Shown one piece after another: positions 1 to 6,780 of a DNA stretch of 26,143 nt. The notes under the pieces are model-generated. The model did no database searches, was not told where the DNA came from, and saw only the letters and a list, made by a program, of their open reading frames with translations. How positions within the stretch are numbered: position 1 is the first letter of the stretch; each line of letters starts with the position of its first letter. Origin of the DNA: Collinsella sp. Lineage in GTDB: Bacteria; Actinomycetota; Coriobacteriia; Coriobacteriales; Coriobacteriaceae. The position numbers and the translations under genes are program-made. The stretch lies in NCBI GenBank assembly GCA_019419525.1, contig DXZU01000015.1, positions 1-26,143 on the forward strand, written 5' to 3'.

Positions 1-73
1 ACGAGCGGGGGCTCCTGTCGTTTCCGTGCCCCTGGATTGGGTCATAGTGTCTGACATTGCCAAAACATCGATG

Positions 74-104
74 TTGATTTGCCTGCTGGGCGAGTGGGTA
101 GAAT
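74..104 (+). promoter_or_regulatory. Possible promoter of the membrane zinc peptidase gene
   Basis: A TTGATT-like -35 (74-79) and a TAGAAT -10 (99-104) precede the peptidase start at 140. The spacer is 19 bp, longer than ideal, so this is only a weak match to a sigma-70-type promoter. The rest of the first 139 bases shows no gene. Confidence 0.3.
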
Positions 105-139
105 GCCTCCAACGTGTAACTCGATTCGGAGGAATTCGC

Positions 140-844
140 ATGCCCTATTACTATGGATATGGCTTTGGCATCGACCCGCTGTACCTGCTGGTTGTTCTTG
201 TCTGCACGGTGCTTGGCCTTGCTGCGCAGAGCTATATCAACTCGACGTACAAGATCTGGTCCAAGGTTCGCTCGGACGGCGACACGGGTGCCACGGTCGC
301 TCGCCGCATGCTCGACGCCAACGGTTGCAACGCCGTGGGTATCAAGGGCGTCGCCGGTGAGCTCACCGACCATTACAACCCGCAGGACAACAACCTGTAT
401 CTGTCGGATTCCAACCGTTCGGGCGGCTCGGTCGCAAGCGTTGCTGTCGCTTGTCACGAGGCAGGCCATGCCGCGCAGCGTCAAAGCGGCTATGCCATGA
501 TGAAGGTACGTACCGCCCTCGTGCCGGTCGTCAACTTTACCCAGAACACCTGGACCATCGTGCTGCTCATGGGCCTGTTTATGAACATCGCGGGACTCAC
601 GACCCTCGCGCTGATCTTCTTCTCGTTTAGCGTGCTGTTCCAGCTCGTTACGCTGCCGGTCGAAATTGACGCCAGCCGCCGCGCCGTGGCGTATATCGAG
701 CAGTCGGGCATGAGCTCCAAACAGGTCAACGGTGCCAAGAAGGTGCTGACGGCCGCCGCGCTTACCTATGTGGCTGCGGCGCTCACCTCGATTATTCAGC
801 TGCTCTATCTTATGGCTCGCTACAACAGAAACTCCAACCGATAA
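140..844 (+). CDS. Membrane zinc metallopeptidase, YugP family (Zn_peptidase_2)
   Basis: A predicted integral-membrane zinc protease of the YugP family, whose physiological substrate is generally unknown. The 234-residue protein has an N-terminal membrane segment (about residues 12-30), a HEAGH zinc-binding motif (H106, E107, H110), two further hydrophobic segments (about 140-170), a conserved LPVEIDAS segment whose Glu175 is a likely third metal ligand, and a last hydrophobic helix near the C-terminus. I chose ATG 140 because a good GGAGG ribosome binding site sits at 129-133 and the MPYYYGYGF start is typical of the family; an in-frame extension to 26 would add 38 residues that do not look like this family. 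The gene stands alone, followed by a GC-rich hairpin before xseA. Confidence 0.88.
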   Translation: MPYYYGYGFGIDPLYLLVVLVCTVLGLAAQSYINSTYKIWSKVRSDGDTGATVARRMLDANGCNAVGIKGVAGELTDHYNPQDNNLYLSDSNRSGGSVASVAVACHEAGHAAQRQSGYAMMKVRTALVPVVNFTQNTWTIVLLMGLFMNIAGLTTLALIFFSFSVLFQLVTLPVEIDASRRAVAYIEQSGMSSKQVNGAKKVLTAAALTYVAAALTSIIQLLYLMARYNRNSNR

Positions 845-860
845 CAAATTGGGTCGCTGG

Positions 861-890
861 GCGCCGCGGGGATTTGTGCCCCCGCGGCGC
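861..890 (+). terminator. GC-rich hairpin after the zinc peptidase
   Basis: A perfect 11-bp stem (861-871 with 880-890) and an 8-base loop follow the stop codon by 16 bases. No T-tract follows, so termination would be weak or factor-assisted. Confidence 0.5.
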
Positions 891-959
891 TGTACTATGT
901 GTTGGACTTGAATTTGCGCAGGGCCGGAGCCCTTGTGCACGATGACGAAAGGAGGCTGC

Positions 960-2411
960 GTGGCAGGCTGGAATTTAACCGGCAATGCCGTTTCCGCCGA
1001 GTTCGACGGTTCGGACGAGCAGGAGCGTAAAGAGCTCAGCGTGAGCCAGGCGGTAGAGATCGCCGCCGGTGCGCTCGATGCCATTCCGCAGCTGAGTGTC
1101 CTGGGCGAGGTCACGGGTTTCCGTGGTCCCAATGCCCGAAGCGGCCACTGCTACTTCCAGATTAAAGACGACTCGGCCGCCGTCGACTGCATCATCTGGA
1201 AGGGCGCCTATCTCAAGCGTACCTTCGATCTGCGTGACGGCATGCAGGTGAGCTTTAAGGGCAGCTTCAATCTCTATAAGGCCACGGGCCGCATGAGCTT
1301 TGTCGCTCGCTCGTTTTCGCTGGCGGGGGAGGGTCTGCTGCGTCAACAGGTGGCGCAGTTGGCCGAAAAGCTACGCCGCGAGGGACTGATGGACGAGTCC
1401 CGCAAACGCCGCATCCCGGTGTTTTGCTCACGCGTGGCGGTCGTCACCTCGCTTTCCGGTGCGGTAATCGACGACGTCAAGCGTACGCTGCGCCGTCGCA
1501 ACCCGCTCGTCGAGCTTGTCTGCGTGGGCGCCAAGGTTCAAGGCGAGGGTGCGCCGGCCGAGCTCATTGATGGCTTGCGCCGCGCCGCTTCCATTACGCC
1601 GGCGCCCGACTGTATTTTGCTGGTGCGCGGCGGCGGCTCCTTTGAGGACCTCATGACCTTTAATGACGAGGAGCTTGCCCGCGCGGTGGCGGCTTGTCCT
1701 GTGCCCGTGGTGACCGGCATTGGCCATGAGCCCGATACCTCGATTTGCGACATGGTGAGCGACCGACGCGCCTCCACGCCCACGGCGGCGGCAGAATCGG
1801 TGGCGCCGGCTATGACGGAGTTGGCCGATGTGCTCGAGGCGCGCCATCAGCGTCTGGGTGCCGCGATGGCATCGATGATTGGGTCGGCCCAGGTCGACCT
1901 GGAGATGCTCGATCAGCGCGGTCGCCGTGCCTGGGATACCTATACGGCTCGCTTGGGTGATGCGCTCGATGCCGCTGCGTGTCGCCCGTGCCTCAACGAC
2001 CCCACATTTATGGTCGAGCGTCGCGAATCGGAGCTTGCACTGACTGCCGATCGCCTGTCGGGCGCCATAGTACGCTCGGTCGGGACATTCCGCTCCAACT
2101 TTGAGCGCTTGCCCGAGCGTCTGATTACAAGCACCTCGGCGCTCGATGGTAAGCGCCATGCGCTCACGCTTGCGAGTTCCCGCCTAGAGCATCAAGGGCG
2201 CACGATGCTCAGCAAGCCAGCGTCCGACCTGAGCCGTGCGGCAGCGTCGCTCGATGCCCTGTCGCCGCTCAAAGTGCTTGCTCGCGGCTATTCCATCGCG
2301 TACAGCGATGATGGTGTGGCTACGAGTGCCAAGACCTTTAAGCCTGGCGACGCCATTCGCGTGCGCATGGCAGACGGCAACGTGGCAGCAACGGTCGATA
2401 CGGTCGAGTAG
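960..2411 (+). CDS. xseA: Exodeoxyribonuclease VII large subunit
   Basis: Catalytic subunit of exonuclease VII, which degrades single-stranded DNA from both ends to oligonucleotides during repair; it works with several XseB subunits in the cytoplasm. The 483-residue protein has an N-terminal OB-fold (roughly 26-125, with the GEVTGFR and GHCYFQIKD segments) and the exonuclease VII large domain after it. Family motifs are clear: GGGSFEDLMTFNDE near residue 223 and GIGHEPDTSICDMVSDRRASTPTAAAE-like text starting near residue 253. The start is taken as GTG 960, which has an AAAGGAGG site at 948-955. Upstream in-frame starts exist from 933 but would place that ribosome binding site inside the gene. 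xseB follows after 42 bp, so the two are probably one transcript. Confidence 0.93.
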   Translation: MAGWNLTGNAVSAEFDGSDEQERKELSVSQAVEIAAGALDAIPQLSVLGEVTGFRGPNARSGHCYFQIKDDSAAVDCIIWKGAYLKRTFDLRDGMQVSFKGSFNLYKATGRMSFVARSFSLAGEGLLRQQVAQLAEKLRREGLMDESRKRRIPVFCSRVAVVTSLSGAVIDDVKRTLRRRNPLVELVCVGAKVQGEGAPAELIDGLRRAASITPAPDCILLVRGGGSFEDLMTFNDEELARAVAACPVPVVTGIGHEPDTSICDMVSDRRASTPTAAAESVAPAMTELADVLEARHQRLGAAMASMIGSAQVDLEMLDQRGRRAWDTYTARLGDALDAAACRPCLNDPTFMVERRESELALTADRLSGAIVRSVGTFRSNFERLPERLITSTSALDGKRHALTLASSRLEHQGRTMLSKPASDLSRAAASLDALSPLKVLARGYSIAYSDDGVATSAKTFKPGDAIRVRMADGNVAATVDTVE

Positions 2412-2453
2412 ACCGCGTTTCGCAGTGATAGACCCTTAGGAAAGGAAACAGAT

Positions 2454-2720
2454 ATGGCAGAGAAGACCCCGGTCGAGCAGCTTACGTACAAGCAGGCCTC
2501 GCAGGAGCTGGAGCTCATCATCCGCAGCCTGGAGTCGGGCGATATGGAGCTTGAGGAGTCGCTCGAGAGCTACACCCGCGGCGTCGAGCTCCTCAAAAGC
2601 CTGCGCACCCGCCTGTCCGATGCCGAGCAGAAGGTCTCGGTGCTCCTTAAGGACGTCGACGGCAACGATGTGCTCGCCGACGGCGAGGCCGCCAACACCG
2701 ATGATAACCTTTCGTTCTAA
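2454..2720 (+). CDS. xseB: Exodeoxyribonuclease VII small subunit
   Basis: The 88-residue small subunit binds the large subunit to form exonuclease VII. The sequence is typical: a helical hairpin with LTYKQASQELELIIRSLE, then LEESLESYTRGVELLKSLRTRL, then an acidic tail. Length is normal for the family (about 65-90 residues). ATG 2454 is preceded by AGGAAAGGA. Its place directly behind xseA supports the call. Confidence 0.93.
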   Translation: MAEKTPVEQLTYKQASQELELIIRSLESGDMELEESLESYTRGVELLKSLRTRLSDAEQKVSVLLKDVDGNDVLADGEAANTDDNLSF

Positions 2721-2727
2721 GCATCTC

Positions 2728-2750
2728 GACCAAATATAATTACCTTGGTC
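2728..2750 (+). promoter_or_regulatory. TATAAT box enclosed by an inverted repeat, upstream of the HIT gene
   Basis: GACCAA (2728-2733) and TTGGTC (2745-2750) form a 6-bp inverted repeat that encloses a perfect TATAAT (2735-2740). The arrangement would suit a promoter with an operator over its -10 element. No convincing -35 is seen, and the repeat could also be a small RNA hairpin in the xseB-HIT intergenic region. Confidence 0.35.
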
Positions 2751-2769
2751 TGTAAGAAAGGAACCAGCT

Positions 2770-3105
2770 ATGTGCGATTGCATCTTCTGTAAAATTGCCA
2801 ACCACGAGATCCCCTCGACCGTTGTCTATGAGGACGACCAGGTCATCGCCTTCGACGACCTCAACCCGCAGGCGCCGGTCCACACGCTCGTGATCCCTAA
2901 GAAGCACTACAGCGACATCGCCGACAACGTACCCGCCGAGACCATGGGCGCCATAGCTCACGCCATCCAGGAGGTCGCCAAGGCCAAGGGTCTGGAGGAC
3001 GGTTTCCGCGTCATCTCCAACAAGGGCGTCAACGCCGGCCAGACCGTCATGCACTTCCACATGCACGTCCTCGGCGGCAAAAACCTGGGCGAGAACCTCA
3101 TCTGA
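2770..3105 (+). CDS. HIT family nucleotide-binding hydrolase (HinT-like)
   Basis: A histidine triad protein of 111 residues. Relatives hydrolyse AMP-linked or other purine nucleotide phosphoramidates; the exact substrate here is unknown. The triad H95-F-H97-M-H99 is intact, preceded by the usual QTV segment and followed by LGG. An N-terminal CxxC (C4, C7) is typical of zinc-binding HinT proteins. The 49-bp gap to xseB holds an AAAGGA ribosome binding site and the TATAAT/inverted-repeat site listed separately, so it may have its own promoter as well as readthrough. Confidence 0.9.
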   Translation: MCDCIFCKIANHEIPSTVVYEDDQVIAFDDLNPQAPVHTLVIPKKHYSDIADNVPAETMGAIAHAIQEVAKAKGLEDGFRVISNKGVNAGQTVMHFHMHVLGGKNLGENLI

Positions 3106-3146
3106 GGGCGCTTGGCCCGTCGACTTGGCTGCCTTTGGAGTAATCT

Positions 3147-4037
3147 ATGCAGCTTTCTCAACTCGAATACCTTCAAGCGGTAGCGAACTATGGCGGCGTG
3201 CGCAAAGCAGCTCGCGCCGTTCATGTGAGTCCGCAGGCCGTTTCGTCGGCAATCAAAAAGTTGGAATCTGAGTATCAGATTGTTTTGCTCGACCGATCGG
3301 CGGGGGAGGCTGTTTTGTCTCCGGCGGGCAGAGAATTTGCGCGTCGTGCACGCGTGATCCTGGCACAAGTCGACGATCTCAAAAAGTACGCTCAATCGGG
3401 GAGCGGCGGCGTTTCGCCCGACGGCCACTTCCGTCTTTACGCCCCCTGCCTTCACGGGCGGGGGCGCCTTTTTTCCGAAAACTGGTACGACTCGTTTGAA
3501 AGCTCGCACCCTCAGATTCATCTTGATGTGTGGCATCAGCCAACGGCAACATGCTTTGAATCACTTATACTTGGAATTTCGGACGCGGCTATCTCGTTTG
3601 AGGAACCACGGGACAGTGTCCTTTCTTCGAAATACTTGGGTGAAAAGGAGCTCAAGGTTCTTTCGAGCCCGGCGGGTCATCAATCTATGAGTGCTATGAC
3701 CGTTCGTGAGTTGCTGGGCGGCAGGCTCGCTGTTCCCATTAATTTGTCACCCTGTCTCAATGCAATCAATCAATGTCCTGAAGCCCAGCTGGTTAATTTC
3801 CGCTTCCGCGATGTCGAATACGGAAACAAGGCGCAGGCTGAGTTTCTTCAAGCCGGGGGATTGATATTGAGTTTTTCTGGCTCTTCTCTCGCATCAAATG
3901 GATTGGAGGTGAGCGAGTGCTCCATCGAAGGCTCGCATGACGTAACCTTGCCCATCTACTTTTGCTATCGACAAAATGCCTGGACCGATCGACACCAGAC
4001 GGTATTTCTTCACCTATTGCGTCATCTCGCTTCGTGA
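3147..4037 (+). CDS. LysR-family transcriptional regulator
   Basis: A 296-residue DNA-binding regulator with the N-terminal winged helix-turn-helix of the LysR family: MQLSQLEYLQAVANYGG, then AARAVHVSPQAVSSAIKKLE (about residues 1-60), then the linker helix (about 65-90) and an effector-binding domain. The effector is not recognisable. ATG 3147 has a modest GGAG site upstream. Codon use is less GC-biased than in xseAB or the ack genes, a trait shared with the MFS gene that follows after about 120 bp. The two may be a transferred pair, with the regulator controlling the transporter; that is inference. A terminator-like hairpin lies inside the reading frame at 3440-3474. Confidence 0.88.
   Translation: MQLSQLEYLQAVANYGGVRKAARAVHVSPQAVSSAIKKLESEYQIVLLDRSAGEAVLSPAGREFARRARVILAQVDDLKKYAQSGSGGVSPDGHFRLYAPCLHGRGRLFSENWYDSFESSHPQIHLDVWHQPTATCFESLILGISDAAISFEEPRDSVLSSKYLGEKELKVLSSPAGHQSMSAMTVRELLGGRLAVPINLSPCLNAINQCPEAQLVNFRFRDVEYGNKAQAEFLQAGGLILSFSGSSLASNGLEVSECSIEGSHDVTLPIYFCYRQNAWTDRHQTVFLHLLRHLAS
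3440..3474 (+). terminator. Intrinsic-terminator-like hairpin inside the LysR gene
   Basis: A stem of about 10 bp pairs 3440-3450 with 3457-3466, with one bulged T and a 6-base loop. It is followed two bases later by six Ts (3469-3474), the layout of a strong Rho-independent terminator, yet it lies near codon 100 of an intact gene. Function is not shown; it could be chance or could cause premature termination. Confidence 0.4.
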
Positions 4038-4051
4038 GGCCTTTTGGCCTC
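4036..4051 (+). terminator. Small hairpin at the end of the LysR gene
   Basis: GAGGCC, loop TTTT, GGCCTC overlaps the LysR stop codon. There is no T-tract, so it is at best a weak terminator or a 3'-end stabiliser. Confidence 0.35.
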
Positions 4052-4156
4052 GTGTCGTCAAGTGATTATTGACGCCTTGCAACACATAGCTGACAGCTTT
4101 GCCCTCATGCTTTTCCAAGATTCCGATTTAGATTGCTGGCTCTTGGAGGGCGGAGC

Positions 4157-5317
4157 ATGAAAAACCGTACGGTTTTGCTTTATATGACGTTCGTTTTTCT
4201 GTCGAACTTCAGCACCATTTTGTATTTTTTGACGGTTTACCTTGAATTCGTCGGATTCTCGATGGTGGCGATTTCTAGCATGATGATTGCATACCAAGTG
4301 AGCAAGTTCATTCTTGAGGTTCCTACTGGTTATATTGCTGACAGGTTTGGACGAAAGGTGAGCGGCCTCGTTGGCATTGTGGGAATGCTTGGGTACTACG
4401 TCGCCCTGCTTCTCGTCCGATCTCCTCTGCTTTTAATCGGTGCGTTCGCTCTCAAGGGTTTTGCCGTTGCGTGTGTGAGCGGATCCATCGAAGCGATTTA
4501 CATTGACAGCGTCTCTCAGGACCAGCTCGTAAGACTTAATGTCGCTGAGCGATTTGTTTTCTATGCCTCTTATGCCATCTCCGCTTGCGTGGGCGGTTTC
4601 ATTTCGTCCGTCGGTGCATATCTCATTGGCCTTTCGGCAGATATCATCGCAATGGTGTTGACGTTGGCTGTCGTTGTCTGCATTCCTGAGATGCGAAGAG
4701 GGGGCACTGCGACGACACCTGAACATGGGATTAGCCCGAAGATGATCGGTGCCGCTATTGCGGGTAATGGCATTCTTCGCTCAGCGTTCATCATGGACTG
4801 TTCTCAGGCATTTGCTTTTGTCGCCCTGGAAGACTTTTTCTCACTGCTGCTTGCGGGTCGCGGAATGAATGCCGTCGCTTCGGGTGTGACCATTGCGGTC
4901 CAGCTCCTTGCCTCGGCCTCCATGGGACTTATTGTGCCCTGTGCGATTGCTCATGTCGACAAGGGCCGCTTTGCGCGTATTTGCGGCATCGTGCGCCTTT
5001 TCCTGACAGCTTTGTTTTTGATTCCCCTTACTCCGGCTAATTTGCTGCCCGTGTTCTATGTGCTGCAGACGGTTGCGTACTCGTTATTTGCTCCAATTAA
5101 ATACTCAATTTTTCAAAAAGCAGCCGATTCTTCGATGCGCTGTTCACTGATTTCGGTTCAAAGCCAGATGGTGGCGGTGGGCGCCATCCTTTTCTATCTG
5201 TTCAATGCTGTGTTGAGCAGCATCGCGGGCATTCGAGTCATATTGCTTGTCGCACTCGGAATCTCTTCTTTGGTGTATATCCCCGCGCTCTTTCGTCTTA
5301 CAAGCCAAAGGACATGA
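4157..5317 (+). CDS. Major facilitator superfamily transporter
   Basis: A 386-residue membrane transporter with about 12 hydrophobic segments. The loop between segments 2 and 3 carries the MFS motif ADRFGRK (after VPTGYI). The substrate is unknown; relatives include drug and sugar efflux proteins, and calling it an efflux pump would be a guess. ATG 4157 is chosen over an in-frame start at 4133 because GGAGGG (4145-4150) sits at the right distance and the hydrophobic N-terminus begins just after MKNRTV. It follows the LysR gene in the same direction and shares its lower-GC codon use. A hairpin terminator follows. Confidence 0.85.
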   Translation: MKNRTVLLYMTFVFLSNFSTILYFLTVYLEFVGFSMVAISSMMIAYQVSKFILEVPTGYIADRFGRKVSGLVGIVGMLGYYVALLLVRSPLLLIGAFALKGFAVACVSGSIEAIYIDSVSQDQLVRLNVAERFVFYASYAISACVGGFISSVGAYLIGLSADIIAMVLTLAVVVCIPEMRRGGTATTPEHGISPKMIGAAIAGNGILRSAFIMDCSQAFAFVALEDFFSLLLAGRGMNAVASGVTIAVQLLASASMGLIVPCAIAHVDKGRFARICGIVRLFLTALFLIPLTPANLLPVFYVLQTVAYSLFAPIKYSIFQKAADSSMRCSLISVQSQMVAVGAILFYLFNAVLSSIAGIRVILLVALGISSLVYIPALFRLTSQRT

Positions 5318-5329
5318 GTATTTAGGCAC

Positions 5330-5346
5330 TGATAACTTATATATCA
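5330..5346. promoter_or_regulatory. AT-rich palindrome upstream of the first acetate kinase
   Basis: TGATA (5330-5334), seven bases, TATCA (5342-5346). It shares GATAACTT with the palindrome upstream of the second acetate kinase (6706-6727). It lies before the MFS terminator, so a role in ackA control is uncertain. Confidence 0.25.
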
Positions 5347-5350
5347 ACGC

Positions 5351-5384
5351 AATAAACCCGAGCGCGAGGGCGTTTGGGTTTATT
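5351..5384 (+). terminator. Terminator after the MFS gene, upstream of the first acetate kinase
   Basis: A 9-bp stem pairs AATAAACCC (5351-5359) with GGGTTTATT (5376-5384). The A-rich start and T-rich end would let it act in both directions. It lies 33 bp after the MFS stop and 53 bp before the acetate kinase start. Confidence 0.7.
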
Positions 5385-5437
5385 ATTGAAGCGTATGTAA
5401 CCTGGCGGCGCCACACCGCCTGTTAGTAGGGAGACAC

Positions 5438-6616
5438 ATGAACGTTCTGGTCGTCAACGCAGGATCTTCGACCCTTAAGTATCAGGTTATCGATACCAAG
5501 TCCCACAAGGTGTCCGCAAAGGGCTCCTGCGAGCGCGTCTGCTTTACCGGCGGTACCTTCACCCACGCTGCCAACGGCTCCAAGAAGGTGACCGAGAACA
5601 TCGAGTTCCCCGACCACAAGGTCGCCATCGAGGTCGTCCTGAAGGACCTCGAGGCCAACGGCGTCAAGATCGAGGGCATCGGCCACCGTATCGTTCAGGG
5701 CGGCTGGTACTTTGGCGATTCCTCCCTCGTCGACGAGGACGTTCTCGCCAAAATCCGCGAGGTCGCTCCGCTCGCTCCGCTGCACAACAACCCCGAGGCC
5801 AACGTTATCGAGTACTGCCTGGAGCAGTATCCCGACCTGCCCAACGTCACGGTCTACGACACCGCCTTCCACTTCAACATGCCCGAGGTCGCCAAGACCT
5901 ACGCCCTGCCCAAGGACGTCTGCGACAAGCTGCACATCCGTAAGTACGGCGCCCACGGCACCAGCTACCGCTACATCTCCAAGAAGGTCGCCGAGATGAC
6001 CAACGGCGAGGCCCGCAAGGTTGTCGTGTGCCACATCGGTTCCGGCGCTTCCCTGTGCGCCATTGAGGACGGCAAGTGCATGGACACCACCATGGGCTTG
6101 ACGCCGCTCGACGGTGTCATGATGGGCACCCGCTGCGGCTCCATCGACCCTGCTACCGTGTGCTACCTGCAGCGCGAGGGCGGCTACACCTTCGACGAGG
6201 TCGACGAGATGATGAACAAGAAGTCCGGCCTTTTGGCTGTGACCGGCGGCAAGACCAACGACTGCCGCAATGTCGAGGAACTCGCCGCTGCCGGCGACCC
6301 CGAGGCCCAGCTCGCCTTCGATATGTTCGTCTACAAGATTGCCGCCAAGGCCGCCGAGATGGCCACCTCCATGTGCGGCATGGACACCCTGGTCTTTACC
6401 GCCGGCATCGGCGAGCACGCTCCGGCCGTCCGCGCCGGCGTGGCCGATCGTCTGGCCTTTATGGGCGTCAAGATGGATCATGCCCGCAACGCTCTGCGTG
6501 GCGACGGCGCTTGGTGCCTGTCTGCCAAGGATTCCAAGGTCAAGATCTTCGTTATCCCCACGGACGAGGAATTCATGATCGCTTCCGACGTCGAGCGCAT
6601 CGTCAACGGCAAGTAA
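5438..6616 (+). CDS. ackA: Acetate kinase paralogue 1 (divergent active site)
   Basis: A 392-residue acyl kinase that should convert acyl phosphate plus ADP to the acid plus ATP. Conserved features are NAGSSTLK (N7, K14), R84, APLHN (H116), D141, H173, GTRCGSIDP (R232), AGIGE and PTDEE (E378). Several positions that are near-invariant in the family (numbering of the Methanosarcina enzyme) are changed: A172 replaces Phe179 of the acetate pocket, Y177 replaces His184, S202 replaces Asn211, Q87-GG-W90 replaces HGGE, GIGEH replaces GIGEN, and TGGKTND replaces SGLSND. It may use another acyl substrate or be less active. ATG 5438 has a TAGGGAG site. It has its own terminator and is about two-thirds identical by eye to the next gene. 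Confidence 0.9.
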   Translation: MNVLVVNAGSSTLKYQVIDTKSHKVSAKGSCERVCFTGGTFTHAANGSKKVTENIEFPDHKVAIEVVLKDLEANGVKIEGIGHRIVQGGWYFGDSSLVDEDVLAKIREVAPLAPLHNNPEANVIEYCLEQYPDLPNVTVYDTAFHFNMPEVAKTYALPKDVCDKLHIRKYGAHGTSYRYISKKVAEMTNGEARKVVVCHIGSGASLCAIEDGKCMDTTMGLTPLDGVMMGTRCGSIDPATVCYLQREGGYTFDEVDEMMNKKSGLLAVTGGKTNDCRNVEELAAAGDPEAQLAFDMFVYKIAAKAAEMATSMCGMDTLVFTAGIGEHAPAVRAGVADRLAFMGVKMDHARNALRGDGAWCLSAKDSKVKIFVIPTDEEFMIASDVERIVNGK

Positions 6617-6627
6617 TTGCAAAAGGG

Positions 6628-6666
6628 GAGGGGCTGGACGACCGAGCGCCGTTCGGCCCCTCTTTT
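6628..6666 (+). terminator. Terminator after the first acetate kinase
   Basis: GAGGGGC (6628-6634) pairs with GCCCCTC (6656-6662), followed by a run of Ts. It lies 11 bp after the stop codon. Confidence 0.8.
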
Positions 6667-6705
6667 GTGCTCGTTGGGCGATATGCCTGATAGTTATTTA
6701 TTAAA

Positions 6706-6727
6706 TTGTGATAACTTCTTATTAACA
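6706..6727. promoter_or_regulatory. AT-rich imperfect palindrome upstream of the second acetate kinase
   Basis: TTGTGATAA (6706-6714), CTTC, TTATTAACA (6719-6727) form an imperfect inverted repeat. The shape recalls Rex redox operators (TTGTGAA-N4-TTCACAA), but the match is partial. The assignment to Rex is inference only. Confidence 0.3.
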
Positions 6728-6780
6728 TGCGGCCGCCTTAAGGGGTCTGCGCCGACCGTATCGCACTGCAAAGGAGTCTC

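Noticed and set aside
26..139. N-terminal extension of the membrane zinc peptidase
   Set aside because: The 38 extra residues do not resemble the family, and a well-placed GGAGG precedes ATG 140.
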